Shown here: piece by piece, positions 23,066 to 35,131 of the stretch
Position numbering within the stretch: the first letter of the stretch is position 1
Layout of the letters: each line of letters begins with the position of its first letter
NCBI GenBank assembly: GCA_963921825.1
Contig: OY997594.1
Span: forward strand, 4,159,001-4,223,000
Direction of reading: 5' to 3'
DNA length: 64,000 nt
Source: Erodium maritimum
Lineage: Eukaryota > Streptophyta > Magnoliopsida > Geraniales > Geraniaceae
Made by a program: the position numbers and the translations under genes
The notes under the pieces: model-generated
Told to the model about the DNA's origin: nothing
What the model saw: the letters and a program-made list of their open reading frames with translations, nothing else
Database searches by the model: none

Positions 23066-24244
23066 TTAATTCACCTTGCCTGTTGAACCAACCTGTCCTT
23101 CATCAAGCAATACTAAACTCTCTGTATAACTGAAGACAAAATAGTCATAACGCGGGTTGAGTCCATACTTGGGAGGCACGTGAATGGCCTTGCAATCCCC
23201 GGCATCTCCTCCTTCATCCATTCCCTTGAGAATATCCCCACAAACCTTCCTCAAACGCAAGCACACTCCTAGATGCAGGTCCTCGAAATCAATACTCAAC
23301 ATCTTAGTCCATGAATCGGCAAAGTAATCTCTCTTCACCCATATGTTCATGTGGCATTCGGGACGGACACCTCCAGAACTCAGATCCAGGTGACGGGCGA
23401 AAACAGCCAGCATCCCCCCAATCACCGAAACGGTAAAGTCCCATGGACTCAGTTTCTCAGCTTCAGGCAATGCCATCTTCGTGAACTCCTCCTTCCCCAA
23501 ATCAAACAACAATATGCCCATGTCAATTTCAGTATGGTCGCTTTCTGGCCCCCATTTCCAGCCAATCCAATGCACAGCACCATGAACGAAACATTGACTC
23601 CAATTGATATCGATCAAATGATAGTCCACATTGGTACATATCACAGTCCTCCAGCTCCTCTCCCTGAGCGAGAACACCTCCACCAGAGGAGGCGTCTTCC
23701 AATTATGACAATTCTCTGCGTCATCCTCAACATACACAAGCCTCACTACCTTGAAATCGCCGGTGACAGAGTCTCGCCCGAACCCAAGCATTAAGGTGTA
23801 CGGGCCGATTTTATCGAAGGAGAAGCTTGGCCTGGGTAGGGTTATGGACTTGCGGATCGAGGGGTTCCAGAGGAAGAACATACGGTAGCTGTAGCCGTGG
23901 AGGTCGTCGGAGAGGAAGATTAGACCGTCGACGGAACCCACGAACCGTAAGTGGTAGTCATCGACTTGGGGGGTAGGAAATGGGTGGTGGATGGTTTGGG
24001 AGAGGCGGAGAGGTGGGTCGGTGTCGAAATGGAGAGCAAAGGTGTTGCGGTGCTTGATTCTGGTGGTCAGGGCTGTGAGGAGGAGAGGGTTTTGGCGGGA
24101 GAGGGAGAGATGGGCGGAGACGAAGGCGGCGCTGGTGATGACGGAGCGCCATTCCTTGCACACGGCGGTGCATTGTATCAGAGATTTGATCGGAAGCTTC
24201 AGTAAGATTTTTGAGAGGAGCTCCGGAAGAAGATAGTCCGACAT
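23066..24244 (-). CDS. F-box protein with F-box-associated (FBA) domain, copy 1
   Basis: A 392-residue protein, substrate-receptor type of SCF ubiquitin ligases. I chose the ATG at 24244 (MSDYLLPELLSKIL) because it matches the start of the paralog at 28902; the frame also contains an ATG at 24301. The F-box is residues 3-45 (LLPELLSKILLKLPIKSLIQ-VCKEWRSVI). The rest carries FBA features: GLIFLSDD, LWNPSIRKSITLP, GFGRDSVTGDFKVVRL, VEVFSLRERSWR, HGAVHWIGW, LLFDLGKEEF, VIGGMLAVF and IWVKRDYFADSWTKMLSI. The frame is uninterrupted. It is a segmental duplicate of the gene at 27739-28902. A possible longer C-terminus by splicing to 22053-22100 is noted separately. The substrate is unknown. Confidence 0.92.
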   Translation of the reverse strand: MSDYLLPELLSKILLKLPIKSLIQCTAVCKEWRSVITSAAFVSAHLSLSRQNPLLLTALTTRIKHRNTFALHFDTDPPLRLSQTIHHPFPTPQVDDYHLRFVGSVDGLIFLSDDLHGYSYRMFFLWNPSIRKSITLPRPSFSFDKIGPYTLMLGFGRDSVTGDFKVVRLVYVEDDAENCHNWKTPPLVEVFSLRERSWRTVICTNVDYHLIDINWSQCFVHGAVHWIGWKWGPESDHTEIDMGILLFDLGKEEFTKMALPEAEKLSPWDFTVSVIGGMLAVFARHLDLSSGGVRPECHMNIWVKRDYFADSWTKMLSIDFEDLHLGVCLRLRKVCGDILKGMDEGGDAGDCKAIHVPPKYGLNPRYDYFVFSYTESLVLLDEGQVGSTGKVN

Positions 24245-25066
24245 TGTTGCGCCGTCGATTTGGGGTTTTTTGCCTTTACGCGGTTGTGAGCAAATGAGCA
24301 AAGAGGAGGGCTGGAAGAAGATACCAGACTATATAATTATTACCCGGACTTGTGCTCACTCTCTTTCGAAAGTAGGGTTTGTCTCGAAAATTGAGACGTC
24401 GGTCGATGAAGTAGAATCCGGGGACGGGCCCTCGTCCTCAGCGTGTGATTCAGGCGACGACAATCTCCTCTGTAGTAAAAGGGGAATTTTTTGGGGTTCG
24501 CCATTGGAAGCGGGGATGAAGTCACCGATCGGGTCTCTGGTTGGGGTTTCCGGCATACAGTCTTCTTAGACGTCGATCTTGAGAGAGGGTGACCTTTTTC
24601 CGGCTATGTGGATTTCGGGAGATGTGATCGGGGCAGGACGAGGGACATTGTTCTTCCTCAATTGGGAAAAAAGTTGGCAGTGGCTCGGGCATCGGGATTG
24701 TCATCGGCGATTACGAGTCCTCCAGGTAGTTTGGAATCTCTCGGTAATAGATTTGGCGGTTTGTCCACCCAAGAGGCCGTGTTCCTGCCGACGGAGATAC
24801 GCAAGAGAGAGATGAACTTCTCATACGCGTTGAAGGATAGGTCCTCTCGCCTATGACAACAAGTTGCGGTGTTGAGGGTAACAGTAGAATTTGAAGAGTG
24901 ATCGTCGTGAAAAAGGGCTATCGGTACCAAGGTCATGTAGATGGACACAAACGACTGATGAATGATTATTTTATGGATGAGATAGTTTATGAGGACGACT
25001 GTGTCAATTCCGGATGAGTCAATATCTTTTTGTTCATGTTATGTGGCCAAAAATTGAGGTATCCGG
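24245..25066. other. Intergenic, promoter side of F-box copy 1
   Basis: GC-rich sequence with several short overlapping frames on both strands (60-100 codons), none with recognisable motifs. It is not shared with the flank of F-box copy 2, so it was inserted in copy 1 or lost from copy 2. Confidence 0.4.
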
Positions 25067-25205
25067 ACTGGGTTTATCGAAGATGGAGCTTGGGCTGGGT
25101 AGGATTATGAACTTGCGGATCAAGGGGTTCCAGAGGATGTGGGTGTAGCCAGGGAGGTCGTGGGAGAGAAAGACCACACCTTTGAAGCCCACCCACAAGT
25201 AATGA
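25067..25205 (-). pseudogene. F-box gene fragment
   Basis: Read leftward it encodes GVVFLSHDLPGYTHILWNPL and RKFIILPSPS, equivalent to residues GLIFLSDDL-GY-LWNPSIRKSITLP of the neighbouring F-box proteins. Only about 45 codons remain, with no F-box or C-terminal part. The tail of the same fragment plus its flank recurs at about 29310-29590 next to F-box copy 2, so it was part of the duplicated unit. Confidence 0.75.
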
Positions 25206-26460
25206 GAAGAAGGTGAGAGGTGCCTTCGATGTGTTTGTCACACATATGACACAATGAAAGATCTATTGGGATCGAAAAACCTCTTGCCGTCAAGAAAGAT
25301 CTAGTAGGATGACCTCGAGAGCGACAAGACAAACAAAGTATTCAAACTTAGGCATAGCAAAACTCTTTCAAACTACACATGCCCGAAAAATCGAATCCAA
25401 CCCACTATCCTTTGAAGAAAGAAGGGTTACGAAAAAAAGATATTATATCGTCTATGTTTATGTAAAGAGGCCATAAACCAAAACAATAAATTTATAATCC
25501 TTAACTATCCTTTAAAGAAATGGAGTAAAAAGTTATCTCCCTTTACCACAAAGGTCTTCCTTAAAGAAGTATCAAGACACACTAAGTATGTGAAGCATAC
25601 ATGAAATTGTAAGGCCTTGTGCTTGGGAACGCCCTCTCTCTACGGCTAAATAGGAACATTGTACCTCACAATCCCAATGTAATGTTCTATTCGACAAGTC
25701 CGTGTTGTACCAAAGCTATGATGGTTTAAGGAATGCGATAACCTGTTATCCCAGATCTCTCTAAGAAGCTAAGAATCAAAACCTAAATGTCGAGGCTCTC
25801 ATACCACATTTACAAACAACCAGTGGGTACAACCACTCGAAAGGTTATATATGAATCAAAGATTTACGTACACACAAAGCGATATTGAGAAACACATATT
25901 ATAATACAAACTTACAGAAGGAGTATCTTGAGATTTTTAGCTTCTCTCGAGTTGATAAGGTTTGAGTATGGCTGATGTCAAACCCTCTATTTACAATGTA
26001 AGCCCTAGCCTTTCTAGACTTATTCGCGACCCCTACTATTTATGGATGACCCTTACTATTACAATCTAACCTTTACTATTCCGGACACGGCCCTAATAGC
26101 CTCTACGATTACAAAACGACATAATGATCTTTACTATTCTCGATCTCTCATGAAAAATCTTATCTATGACAGAACAAGACCATTATAACTACTCCATCAT
26201 GCCACGCCAATGGGACCTCGATGGCCTTATTACACACACGGGACATAGATGGAACTACCCACACACTTCTACATACTACTAGATGTCGTAGGGGGTATTA
26301 TTACATAGATAACACGTGGCCCATCCTAGCCACTTCCTATCCACTTGCTTTAAGATACTCATATGTATTATTACGTTTTATTAGTTATCAATCACTTTAT
26401 TATACTTGTGCACTTTCAAACCTGGAAGAAAAATATTTGGTAAGTCTTGAATCTCCATCT
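25206..26460. other. Duplicated flank (to about 25440), then sequence without a gene
   Basis: The stretch 25187-25440 matches 29320-29590. From 25440 to 26460 the sequence is unique in the window. It contains LTR-leader-like leftward features (AAATAGAGGG near 25985-25995) but no reading frame, LTR pair or target duplication that I can support. Confidence 0.5.
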
Positions 26461-26738
26461 TTTACTCACTATTGAGTTATTATAGCAATTAAACAACAGT
26501 TTAGTGATAATCCATGAATTCATTAGCATCCGTACTTGAAACACCATGGAGTCACTTGACCAACAACACTTGGAGACTGAAGCTTTTGCTGCTGCAGCCA
26601 TGAGAAGTGAAGAAGGGTTGTGCACCAACATCCAAACAACAATATCATAAGCTGGACAAAGAAACAAATACAGGAAAAACAACCGAAAGATCTGGCCACT
26701 GATCTAATTCGAGGTCAATGTTGTTTGAATCCATCTAG

Positions 26739-26786
26739 CTAATTCATATTCGTTCCTGGTCGAGTCTTCTCCAACGCTTCACCGAC
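26739..26786 (-). CDS. Candidate alternative 3' coding exon of F-box gene 2
   Basis: VGEALEKTRPGTNMN then TAG, after a TTGGTATAG acceptor. It would join in phase 0 to the donor AAG/GTGAAT at 27748/27747 through a 961-bp intron. It is the counterpart of 22053-22100: 10 of 15 residues are identical and the stop position is the same. Confidence 0.4.
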   Translation of the reverse strand, partial: VGEALEKTRPGTNMN

Positions 26787-27738
26787 CTATACCAAGAAAT
26801 GCAGTGTCAAAATAAGAGCAACTGAAACAGCTTTACTATAAATATAACAGAGGGACCATATAGTGAATGACGAATCTGGAAGGCAGAGGACATGAGATAG
26901 AGTATCACTGGAAGCATGCAAAGCAATCACAACCCGGATAAGCAACTAAAAGTGTATTGACATCTAAACTCTGTTTATCCACAGAGAAGGATGGTCGAAA
27001 AAGATGTTACTGCTCAAGGTTACAGTTTTAGACAAACACGTTACACTCATGGCAATCACAAGAGGCAACCAAATTATTACTCATTCCTTCCTAAAATAAG
27101 TATCGAACTTTCTACAATCAGATGTCTCGAAATAAGTGTATGCCCAACCCTTATTCTCATACACCTTAAATAAAGTTCATAGGAAGAAAAGAGAAGCTTT
27201 TGAGATCCTTATACTCTCTATGCCTTTTCTTGAATCTCATTCAGAGAAGTTTCGGATTGTTTGCTATTCCACCAACCAGTAACCCAAGATTCTAGGCTTT
27301 TGGTAAATAACAGGGAGACGGTAGGTTGAAGCAAAATAGCCATTAACGACGCCTTCGGTTTACTAGTTCTACGAGTTAGTTGTGAACAAATTATCAATAA
27401 GATCTTTGTGGGAACTTAAATAGTTTTACAATATACATACCAGAAGGGCCAATCATTGGTAGACAAAGCTGGAGATAGAGTATAACTAGAAACATGCAAA
27501 GCGATTTCTAACCAGGAAGCACTAATGGCCCTAATTCTTAACACCTACTAAAAGCCAGAAACCAGTTCATCTCAAATCATGCAATTGTGTTTGTACTTTG
27601 TAGCTTCCTTTAATTCGTGCAATTGCCAAAAACAAATTAAGAATATGAAAAAGCATACCAAAGCAAGATATCATAATTGACAAAAGTGCGTTTAAGGCGA
27701 TAATGATAATAATAACAGACTAATCAAGAATGGATAAG

Positions 27739-28902
27739 TTAATTCACCTTGCCTCTTGAACCAACCTGTCCGTCATCAAGCAATACCAAACTCTCGGTAT
27801 AACTGAAGACTGAATAGTCAAAACACGGGTTGAGTCCATACTTGGGAGGCACGTGAATGGCCTTGCAATCCCCGGCATCTCCTCCCCCATCCATTCCCTT
27901 CAGAATATCCCCACAAACCTTCCTCAAATGCAAGCACACTCCTACTTCCAGCTTCTCAAAATCAAGACTCAACATCTTAGTCCATGAATCTGCAAAGTAA
28001 TCTCTCTTCACCCATATGTTCATGTGGGATTCGGGACGGACACCTTGAAGACTCAGATCCTTGTGACGGGCAAAAACAGCCAGCATTCCCCCAATCACTG
28101 AAATGGTAAAGTCCCATGGATTCAGTTTCGCAACTTCAGGCAACAATGCCATCTTCTTGAACTCCTCCTTCCCCACATCAAACAACAAGATGCCAATGTC
28201 GATATCGCCTTTTCCTGGTCCCCATTTCCAGCCAATCCAATGCACTGCACCATGAACGAAACATTGACTCCAATCCTTGTAGATCAAATGATAGTCCACA
28301 TTGGTACTGATCACCTTCCTCCAGCTCATATCCCTGACCAAGAACACTTCCACCAAAGGAGGCGTCTTCCAAGTAAAACAATCACCCTGAAGATACACAA
28401 GCCTCACTACCTTGCAATCGCCGGTGACAGGGTCGAGCCCGAAGCCAAACATTGGGGCGTACTGACCGACTGTATTGAAGGTGAAGCTTGGCCATGGTAG
28501 AGTTATGGACTTGCGGATCGAGGGGTTCCAGAGGACCATATTGTGGGAGTGGCCGTAGATGTCGTCGGAGAGAAAGATCAGGCCGGCGACGGAACCCACG
28601 AACCGGAAGTGGTAATCATCCATTTCGGGGGTAGGAAAGGGGCAGTGGATGGTTTGGGGGAGGCGGAGAGGAGGGTCGGTGTCGGAATGGAGAGAAAAGG
28701 TGTTGGGGCGGTGGATTCCGGTGGTCGGAGCTGTGAGGAGGAGAGGGTTTTGGCGGGAGAGGGAGAGGTGGGCGGAGACGAAGGCGGCGCTGGTGATGAA
28801 GGAGCGCCATTCCTTGCACACGGCGGCGCATTGTATCAGAGATACGATCGGAAGTTGCAGGAAGATTTTTGAGAGGAGCTCCGGAAGAAGATGGTCTGAC
28901 AT
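27739..28902 (-). CDS. F-box protein with F-box-associated (FBA) domain, copy 2
   Basis: A 387-residue paralog of the gene at 23066-24244, starting MSDHLLPELLSKIF. The F-box spans about residues 3-45, with an FBA region after it: GLIFLSDDIYGHSHN, LWNPSIRKSITLP, DPVTGDCKVVRL, VHWIGWKWGPG and IWVKRDYFADSWTKMLSLDF. The reading frame is intact. Differences from copy 1 include a few-residue indels (for example after LVYLQGD and in the WGPGKGDIDI loop). Both genes point left and sit in the same order relative to shared 3' and 5' flanks, so this is a tandem segmental duplication of roughly 3-4 kb. Probably an SCF adaptor; target unknown. Confidence 0.92.
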   Translation of the reverse strand: MSDHLLPELLSKIFLQLPIVSLIQCAAVCKEWRSFITSAAFVSAHLSLSRQNPLLLTAPTTGIHRPNTFSLHSDTDPPLRLPQTIHCPFPTPEMDDYHFRFVGSVAGLIFLSDDIYGHSHNMVLWNPSIRKSITLPWPSFTFNTVGQYAPMFGFGLDPVTGDCKVVRLVYLQGDCFTWKTPPLVEVFLVRDMSWRKVISTNVDYHLIYKDWSQCFVHGAVHWIGWKWGPGKGDIDIGILLFDVGKEEFKKMALLPEVAKLNPWDFTISVIGGMLAVFARHKDLSLQGVRPESHMNIWVKRDYFADSWTKMLSLDFEKLEVGVCLHLRKVCGDILKGMDGGGDAGDCKAIHVPPKYGLNPCFDYSVFSYTESLVLLDDGQVGSRGKVN

Positions 28903-29590
28903 TGTTGCGCCGTCGATTTGGGGTTTTAGTGCGAAGAGGAAGGGTTGGTAGAAATGTAGAAGGAACCTGGCAATGAAACGCCTATCGGACTAACTTAAGA
29001 ATGAATCTTTTTTTTTTTATATAATCAGAAAATAAATAATTGTCAAGGACAAAAACTAGGAGAAAGAGCTCGTCCTTCCGCTTGAATCAACAAGTCCCGA
29101 GTTGGATTCTTCGAAAAATGATAAACAGATTAAGAATCGATACTCCCGGAAAAATTTTAGCGCTCCGAGCAATCCAAAGGAACTATATCCCAAAAGACGA
29201 AGACGAGATCATGATTTGCACAGACAACTCCCATAGATAGAAGGCTACGAAGAGATGAACAGAGCATGAGACGAAGGGAGAGCTGAGGAAACCCCTCCCC
29301 ACTGGAGAACTAGTGACCACACCTGTCAAGCCCACCCACAAGTAATAAGAAGGTGAGAGGTGCATTCGAAGTGTTCGACACACATAAGACACAACCAAAT
29401 ACCCGCCGGGATCGGAAAACTTCTTGCCGTCAAGAAACATCTAGTAGGGATGACCTCGAGAGCGACAAGACAAGTAAAGTATTGGAACTTAGGCGTAACA
29501 GAGCTCTTTCAAACTACACATGCCTAGAAAATCGAGTCCAACTCGCTATCCTTTGAAGAAATAAGGGTTACGGGAAATGGATATTGTATT
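28903..29590. repeat. Upstream flank of F-box copy 2, partly shared with copy 1
   Basis: 28903-28930 matches the copy 1 leader. 28960-29300 is unique, with no supported gene. 29320-29590 matches 25187-25440, including GACCTCGAGAGCGACAAGAC and CTCTTTCAAACTACACATGC. Confidence 0.7.
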
Positions 29591-30275
29591 TTCCATGTTT
29601 ATTCCCTAAATCGTTGAGTGCATTAACATTTCGGTTATTCCCTAAATCGAAATAAGCACATTGGTTAGTGCATTAACATTTGGAATAAAAAGGCATCATT
29701 TACTCACACACAAAACTTAACCCTAAATCGTTCAAACAAACAAATGAAACCCTAAAAATCTAAATCGCCTAAATCGTTGAACCAAACGAACGGAACCCTA
29801 AACAACCTATTCACAAACCCTGAGAATCGAAATCGAGTCAGAGCACTTACTCTCCTCATCTCCTCTGAATCGCACACCTTTTTCCTCTGAATCGGGCACC
29901 TTCTTCCTCTGAATCGCGCACCTTCGTCTTCGAGCTGTTGCTCCTCCTTCGTCCTCGCGCGTCGTCTTCCTCTACAAACTGCAAGCTCCTCCTTCGTGTT
30001 CGTGTGTCTGAGAGAGTCTGGAGTGAGGTCGTGTCTGAGAAGGAGTGAGGATGAGAGGGGAAAGGGATAAAAGAGAGAGGGGGTAGTTCTGTCATTTCGT
30101 CTCATTAAGTGCCACATTGGGGGCATGCATGCGCTCTTTCCGTCCAAAACATAACGCCGTAAGCACTTGGGTACTAATTCGAAACACAATGTTTCGTTTG
30201 GGTACTTATACGTCACAAAGTTTGGTTAGGGTACTCGGATGAAAACCAAGTATTTTTAGGGTACTCGGATGATAA
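29591..30275. mobile_element. MULE-like element fragment at a duplication junction
   Basis: The right part (30160-30275) carries repeated GGGTACTCGGATGA blocks and a GGGTACT-AC block, resembling the iterated end structure of the MULE at 7861-9459. The body is GC-rich and TC-rich, with a TC-rich leftward frame at 29752-30216 of no recognised family. It separates the F-box copy 2 upstream flank from the third copy of the 3' flank. The left end is not identified. Confidence 0.4.
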
Positions 30276-30280
30276 CAACC

Positions 30281-30890
30281 GTAAATGTAACAGAGGGACC
30301 ATTTAGTTCAGTGAACGACGAATCTGGATGGCAGAGGACATGAGATAGAGTATCACTGGAAACATGCAAAGCAATCACAACCCGGATAAGCAAGTAAAAG
30401 TGTATTGACAACTAAACTATGTTTATCCACACAAAAGGATGGTCGAAAAAGATGTTACTGCTCAAGGTTACACTTTTAGACAAACCCGTTACACTCATGG
30501 CAATCACAAGAGGCAACCAAATTGTTACTCATTCCTTCCTAAAATAAGTATCGAACTTTCTACAATCAGATGTCTCGAAATAAGTGTATGCCCAACCCTT
30601 ATTCTCATACACCTTAAATAAAGTTCAGAGGAAGAAAAGAGAAGCTTTTGAGATCCTTATACTCTCTATGCCTTTTCCTGAATCTCATTTAGAGAAGTTT
30701 CGGATTGTCTGCTACTACACCAACCAATAACCTAAGATTCTAGGTTTTTGATAAATAACAGAGAGACGATAGGTTGAAGCAAAATAGTCATTAACGACCT
30801 CTCTGGGTTACTAGTTCTACTATCAATAACATCTTTGTAAAAACTTAAATAGCATTATAATATACCTAGTAGAAGGTCTAAACATTTTAT
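30281..30890. repeat. Third copy of the F-box 3' flank, without a gene
   Basis: This closely matches 26843-27440 over about 600 bp (for example TAACAGAGGGACCAT, AGGATGGTCGAAAAAGATGT, CCCAACCCTTATTCTCATAC). It shares with copy 2 a block of about 190 bp (27170-27360) that copy 1 lacks, so copies 2 and 3 are the closer pair. No F-box gene follows; the array is broken off here. Confidence 0.85.
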
Positions 30891-31033
30891 AATATAATAT
30901 ACATCAGGGATTCCTGACCCATCTAGCAAGTCCCTACAATTTTCCCAAAAATTAGTCCGATTAAATCGGGATTAGACTGATTGTAGAAGGTCTAAGTGGC
31001 ATCAAGAAAAATAATAAATCTATGTTTATGTAG

Positions 31034-31250
31034 TTAAGAGCACCTTCAACGGTTCGTGTCAGCGGTCGTTGCAGGCGCTGACACGGTGCGTTGTGTCAAA
31101 GGGTCGTGTCAAGGGCGTGTGTGTCAGCCGGTCGTTGTAGAATCCTGCAACGACACGTCGTCGTGGTAGGAACTACTTTAGAGGAGAGAGAAGCCAATTT
31201 TACTTCAAAAACAACTACAAACCATGGCTTCTTGACACTAGTCATGTCAA
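31034..31250. mobile_element. Possible truncated Harbinger-type MITE
   Basis: It starts TTAAGAGCACCTTCAACGG, like the GAGCATC-end MITEs at 43776 and 49864, then has GTGTC-rich sequence. No right end is found. A 14-base G run follows at 31277-31290. Confidence 0.3.
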
Positions 31251-31339
31251 TCATAGGCGGATTTACATGGCTGTCAGGGGGGGGGGGGGGCACGTGCCCC
31301 GCCTCAATCCTCTAACAATGAGTGATTAGATTTAATATT

Positions 31340-31980
31340 AAAAAAAAATTAAGTTAACTGCCTATCGGTGCCCTATGTATTAGTTTTTCTTTTTTTAACT
31401 GAATTGTGTAAATTCAGTTACTTTTAACACCACATATTTCTTTTTTTTTAAATATGAATATATATATTTTTATATTAAAATATGAATTTATAAAAAAACT
31501 TTAAAAAAATAAAAATGATTTTTGATAAATAAAACTGTTTTTTAATAATAAAAAATATTTTTTAAAATAAAAATTGATTTTATAAGAAAAAAATGATTTT
31601 TATGTTTTTTTATAAATTAAAATATGAATTTTTGAAAATAAAATCATTTTCATAAATAAAAACTGAATTTATAAAAAAAAAAACTGATTTTATTTTAAAA
31701 ATAGTGAAATTTTCATTTTAACACCCTAACAATGAAGGGTATTATTGTCATTTCACTTATTTTCAAGTTCTGAACCAATGACATGAGTTTGAAAATTTGG
31801 GTAATAGTTAGGGGTATTATGGTCTTTTTGGTCTTTTTCCATCCAAACTAACAACAAGTTAACGGTTGGGTACTAAGGTGAAATTAAATGTTTGGTTTAG
31901 GTATGAAAGTGCAAAAAATTTATGCCAGAGTATCAAAGTGAAATTAAATGTTTGGCAGGGTGTTAAAGTGAAATTTTCCC
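31340..31980. mobile_element. MULE-like terminal region related to the element at 7861-9459
   Basis: An AT-rich block of AAAATGATTTT-type repeats (31440-31700) is followed by a region (31735-31860) that, reversed, matches the sequence just inside the left end of 7861-9459 (GGATGGAAAA, AATACCC, ATGTCATTGGTT). Then come iterated GTGAAATTAAATGTTTGG blocks to 31980. Only one end is recognisable. Confidence 0.5.
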
Positions 31981-32324
31981 AATTATCTATTTATACTTTA
32001 ATTTTGCACTAATCCTCTTTTAGTTAAATATGATTTTATGTATTTAAAAAAGAAATCGGGATGACCACGTGTCGCAACACAGATGGCTGGCGTACGACTC
32101 GGATCAAACGACCCGCGGACCAGAAATACGATGTGCACGTGTCGCAAAATCGATACCCCACAACAGATCGACTCGCGATCCACGAATAGTAATAATAACG
32201 GTTCGGTGCGCGGGAGAACCGGAGTTCTTGCTCTTACAAAGCAGAGTCGGTTAGAAAAAGGTAACGGTTCGGTGGCCAAAAGTGGCAAGGTACCACGAAT
32301 AGATCAATTAGGAAAGCTGCGAGA

Positions 32325-32333
32325 ATATATAAG
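32325..32333 (+). promoter_or_regulatory. TATA box of the RH35-like helicase gene
   Basis: ATATATAAG, about 100 bases before a CT-rich leader whose intron begins at 32432. Two CACGTGTCGCA direct repeats lie further upstream (near 32067 and 32136), containing the G-box core CACGTG. Confidence 0.5.
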
Positions 32334-32805
32334 TCAATCGAAGCAGAAAGTAGTTTAACACTCGCCGCTCGCTCGCCGCCCCTTCTTCAGTCGCGTGGCC
32401 GCTGTTTCAACTCTGCACGAACTTCCTCTAGGTGTGTACTTCTTCCTCCAGATGCACTGTTTTTCTTCATTCTCTTTTGGGTTCAGCATAGGGCTCGTTT
32501 AATTTAGGGTTGGATGCTATTGAATGCTATTGAAGTTGAAGTCTTCTGGAACTTGCTATTGCGAGATTAGGTTTTGAGATTTTAACTGATTCCTAGTTAG
32601 CATTCAAATTTAATTACTCTTGTCTTTGTTTAGTTTCTCATGTTCTTCATTGTTGCTGAAGTGTTTTCAGGATTGATTATGTATTTAGATGGGTAATTGC
32701 TATCATGTGACACCTAATTGGATTTTAAATTTATAATTTGTCTGGCTTTTTGTAGTGAATAAGTGAATTAATTGAGTAGTTTTTGGTGTTACAGGAAACT
32801 AAATC

Positions 32806-35039
<2,234 letters not shown>

Positions 35040-35131
35040 TATGTACAACTTCTATCCTTCTGTGTTCTTCAATATTTTAAATAAACTAAAACAAAATAAT
35101 AGAATAATAAACTAAAACTGAATCGAAATTG

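Noticed and set aside
23351-24236. Plus-strand frames opposite F-box copy 1
   Set aside because: They are antisense shadows of a conserved coding region; the equivalent frames in copy 2 differ in length and sequence.
29040-29240. 66-codon basic frame that faintly recalls a small ribosomal protein
   Set aside because: Residue-by-residue comparison with ribosomal L39 from memory did not hold beyond a few basic and aromatic positions.
29752-30216. 154-codon leftward frame as a gene
   Set aside because: It is low-complexity Arg/Ser-rich sequence within a MULE-like fragment at a duplication junction and contains short tandem duplications (SEEMR and GRRCP-type).
26991-30621. Two near-identical 60-codon frames (26991-27173 and 30439-30621)
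   Set aside because: They lie in duplicated 3' flank sequence, and the corresponding frame in copy 1 (from about 22437) is broken. Their similarity comes from the segmental duplication, not coding selection.
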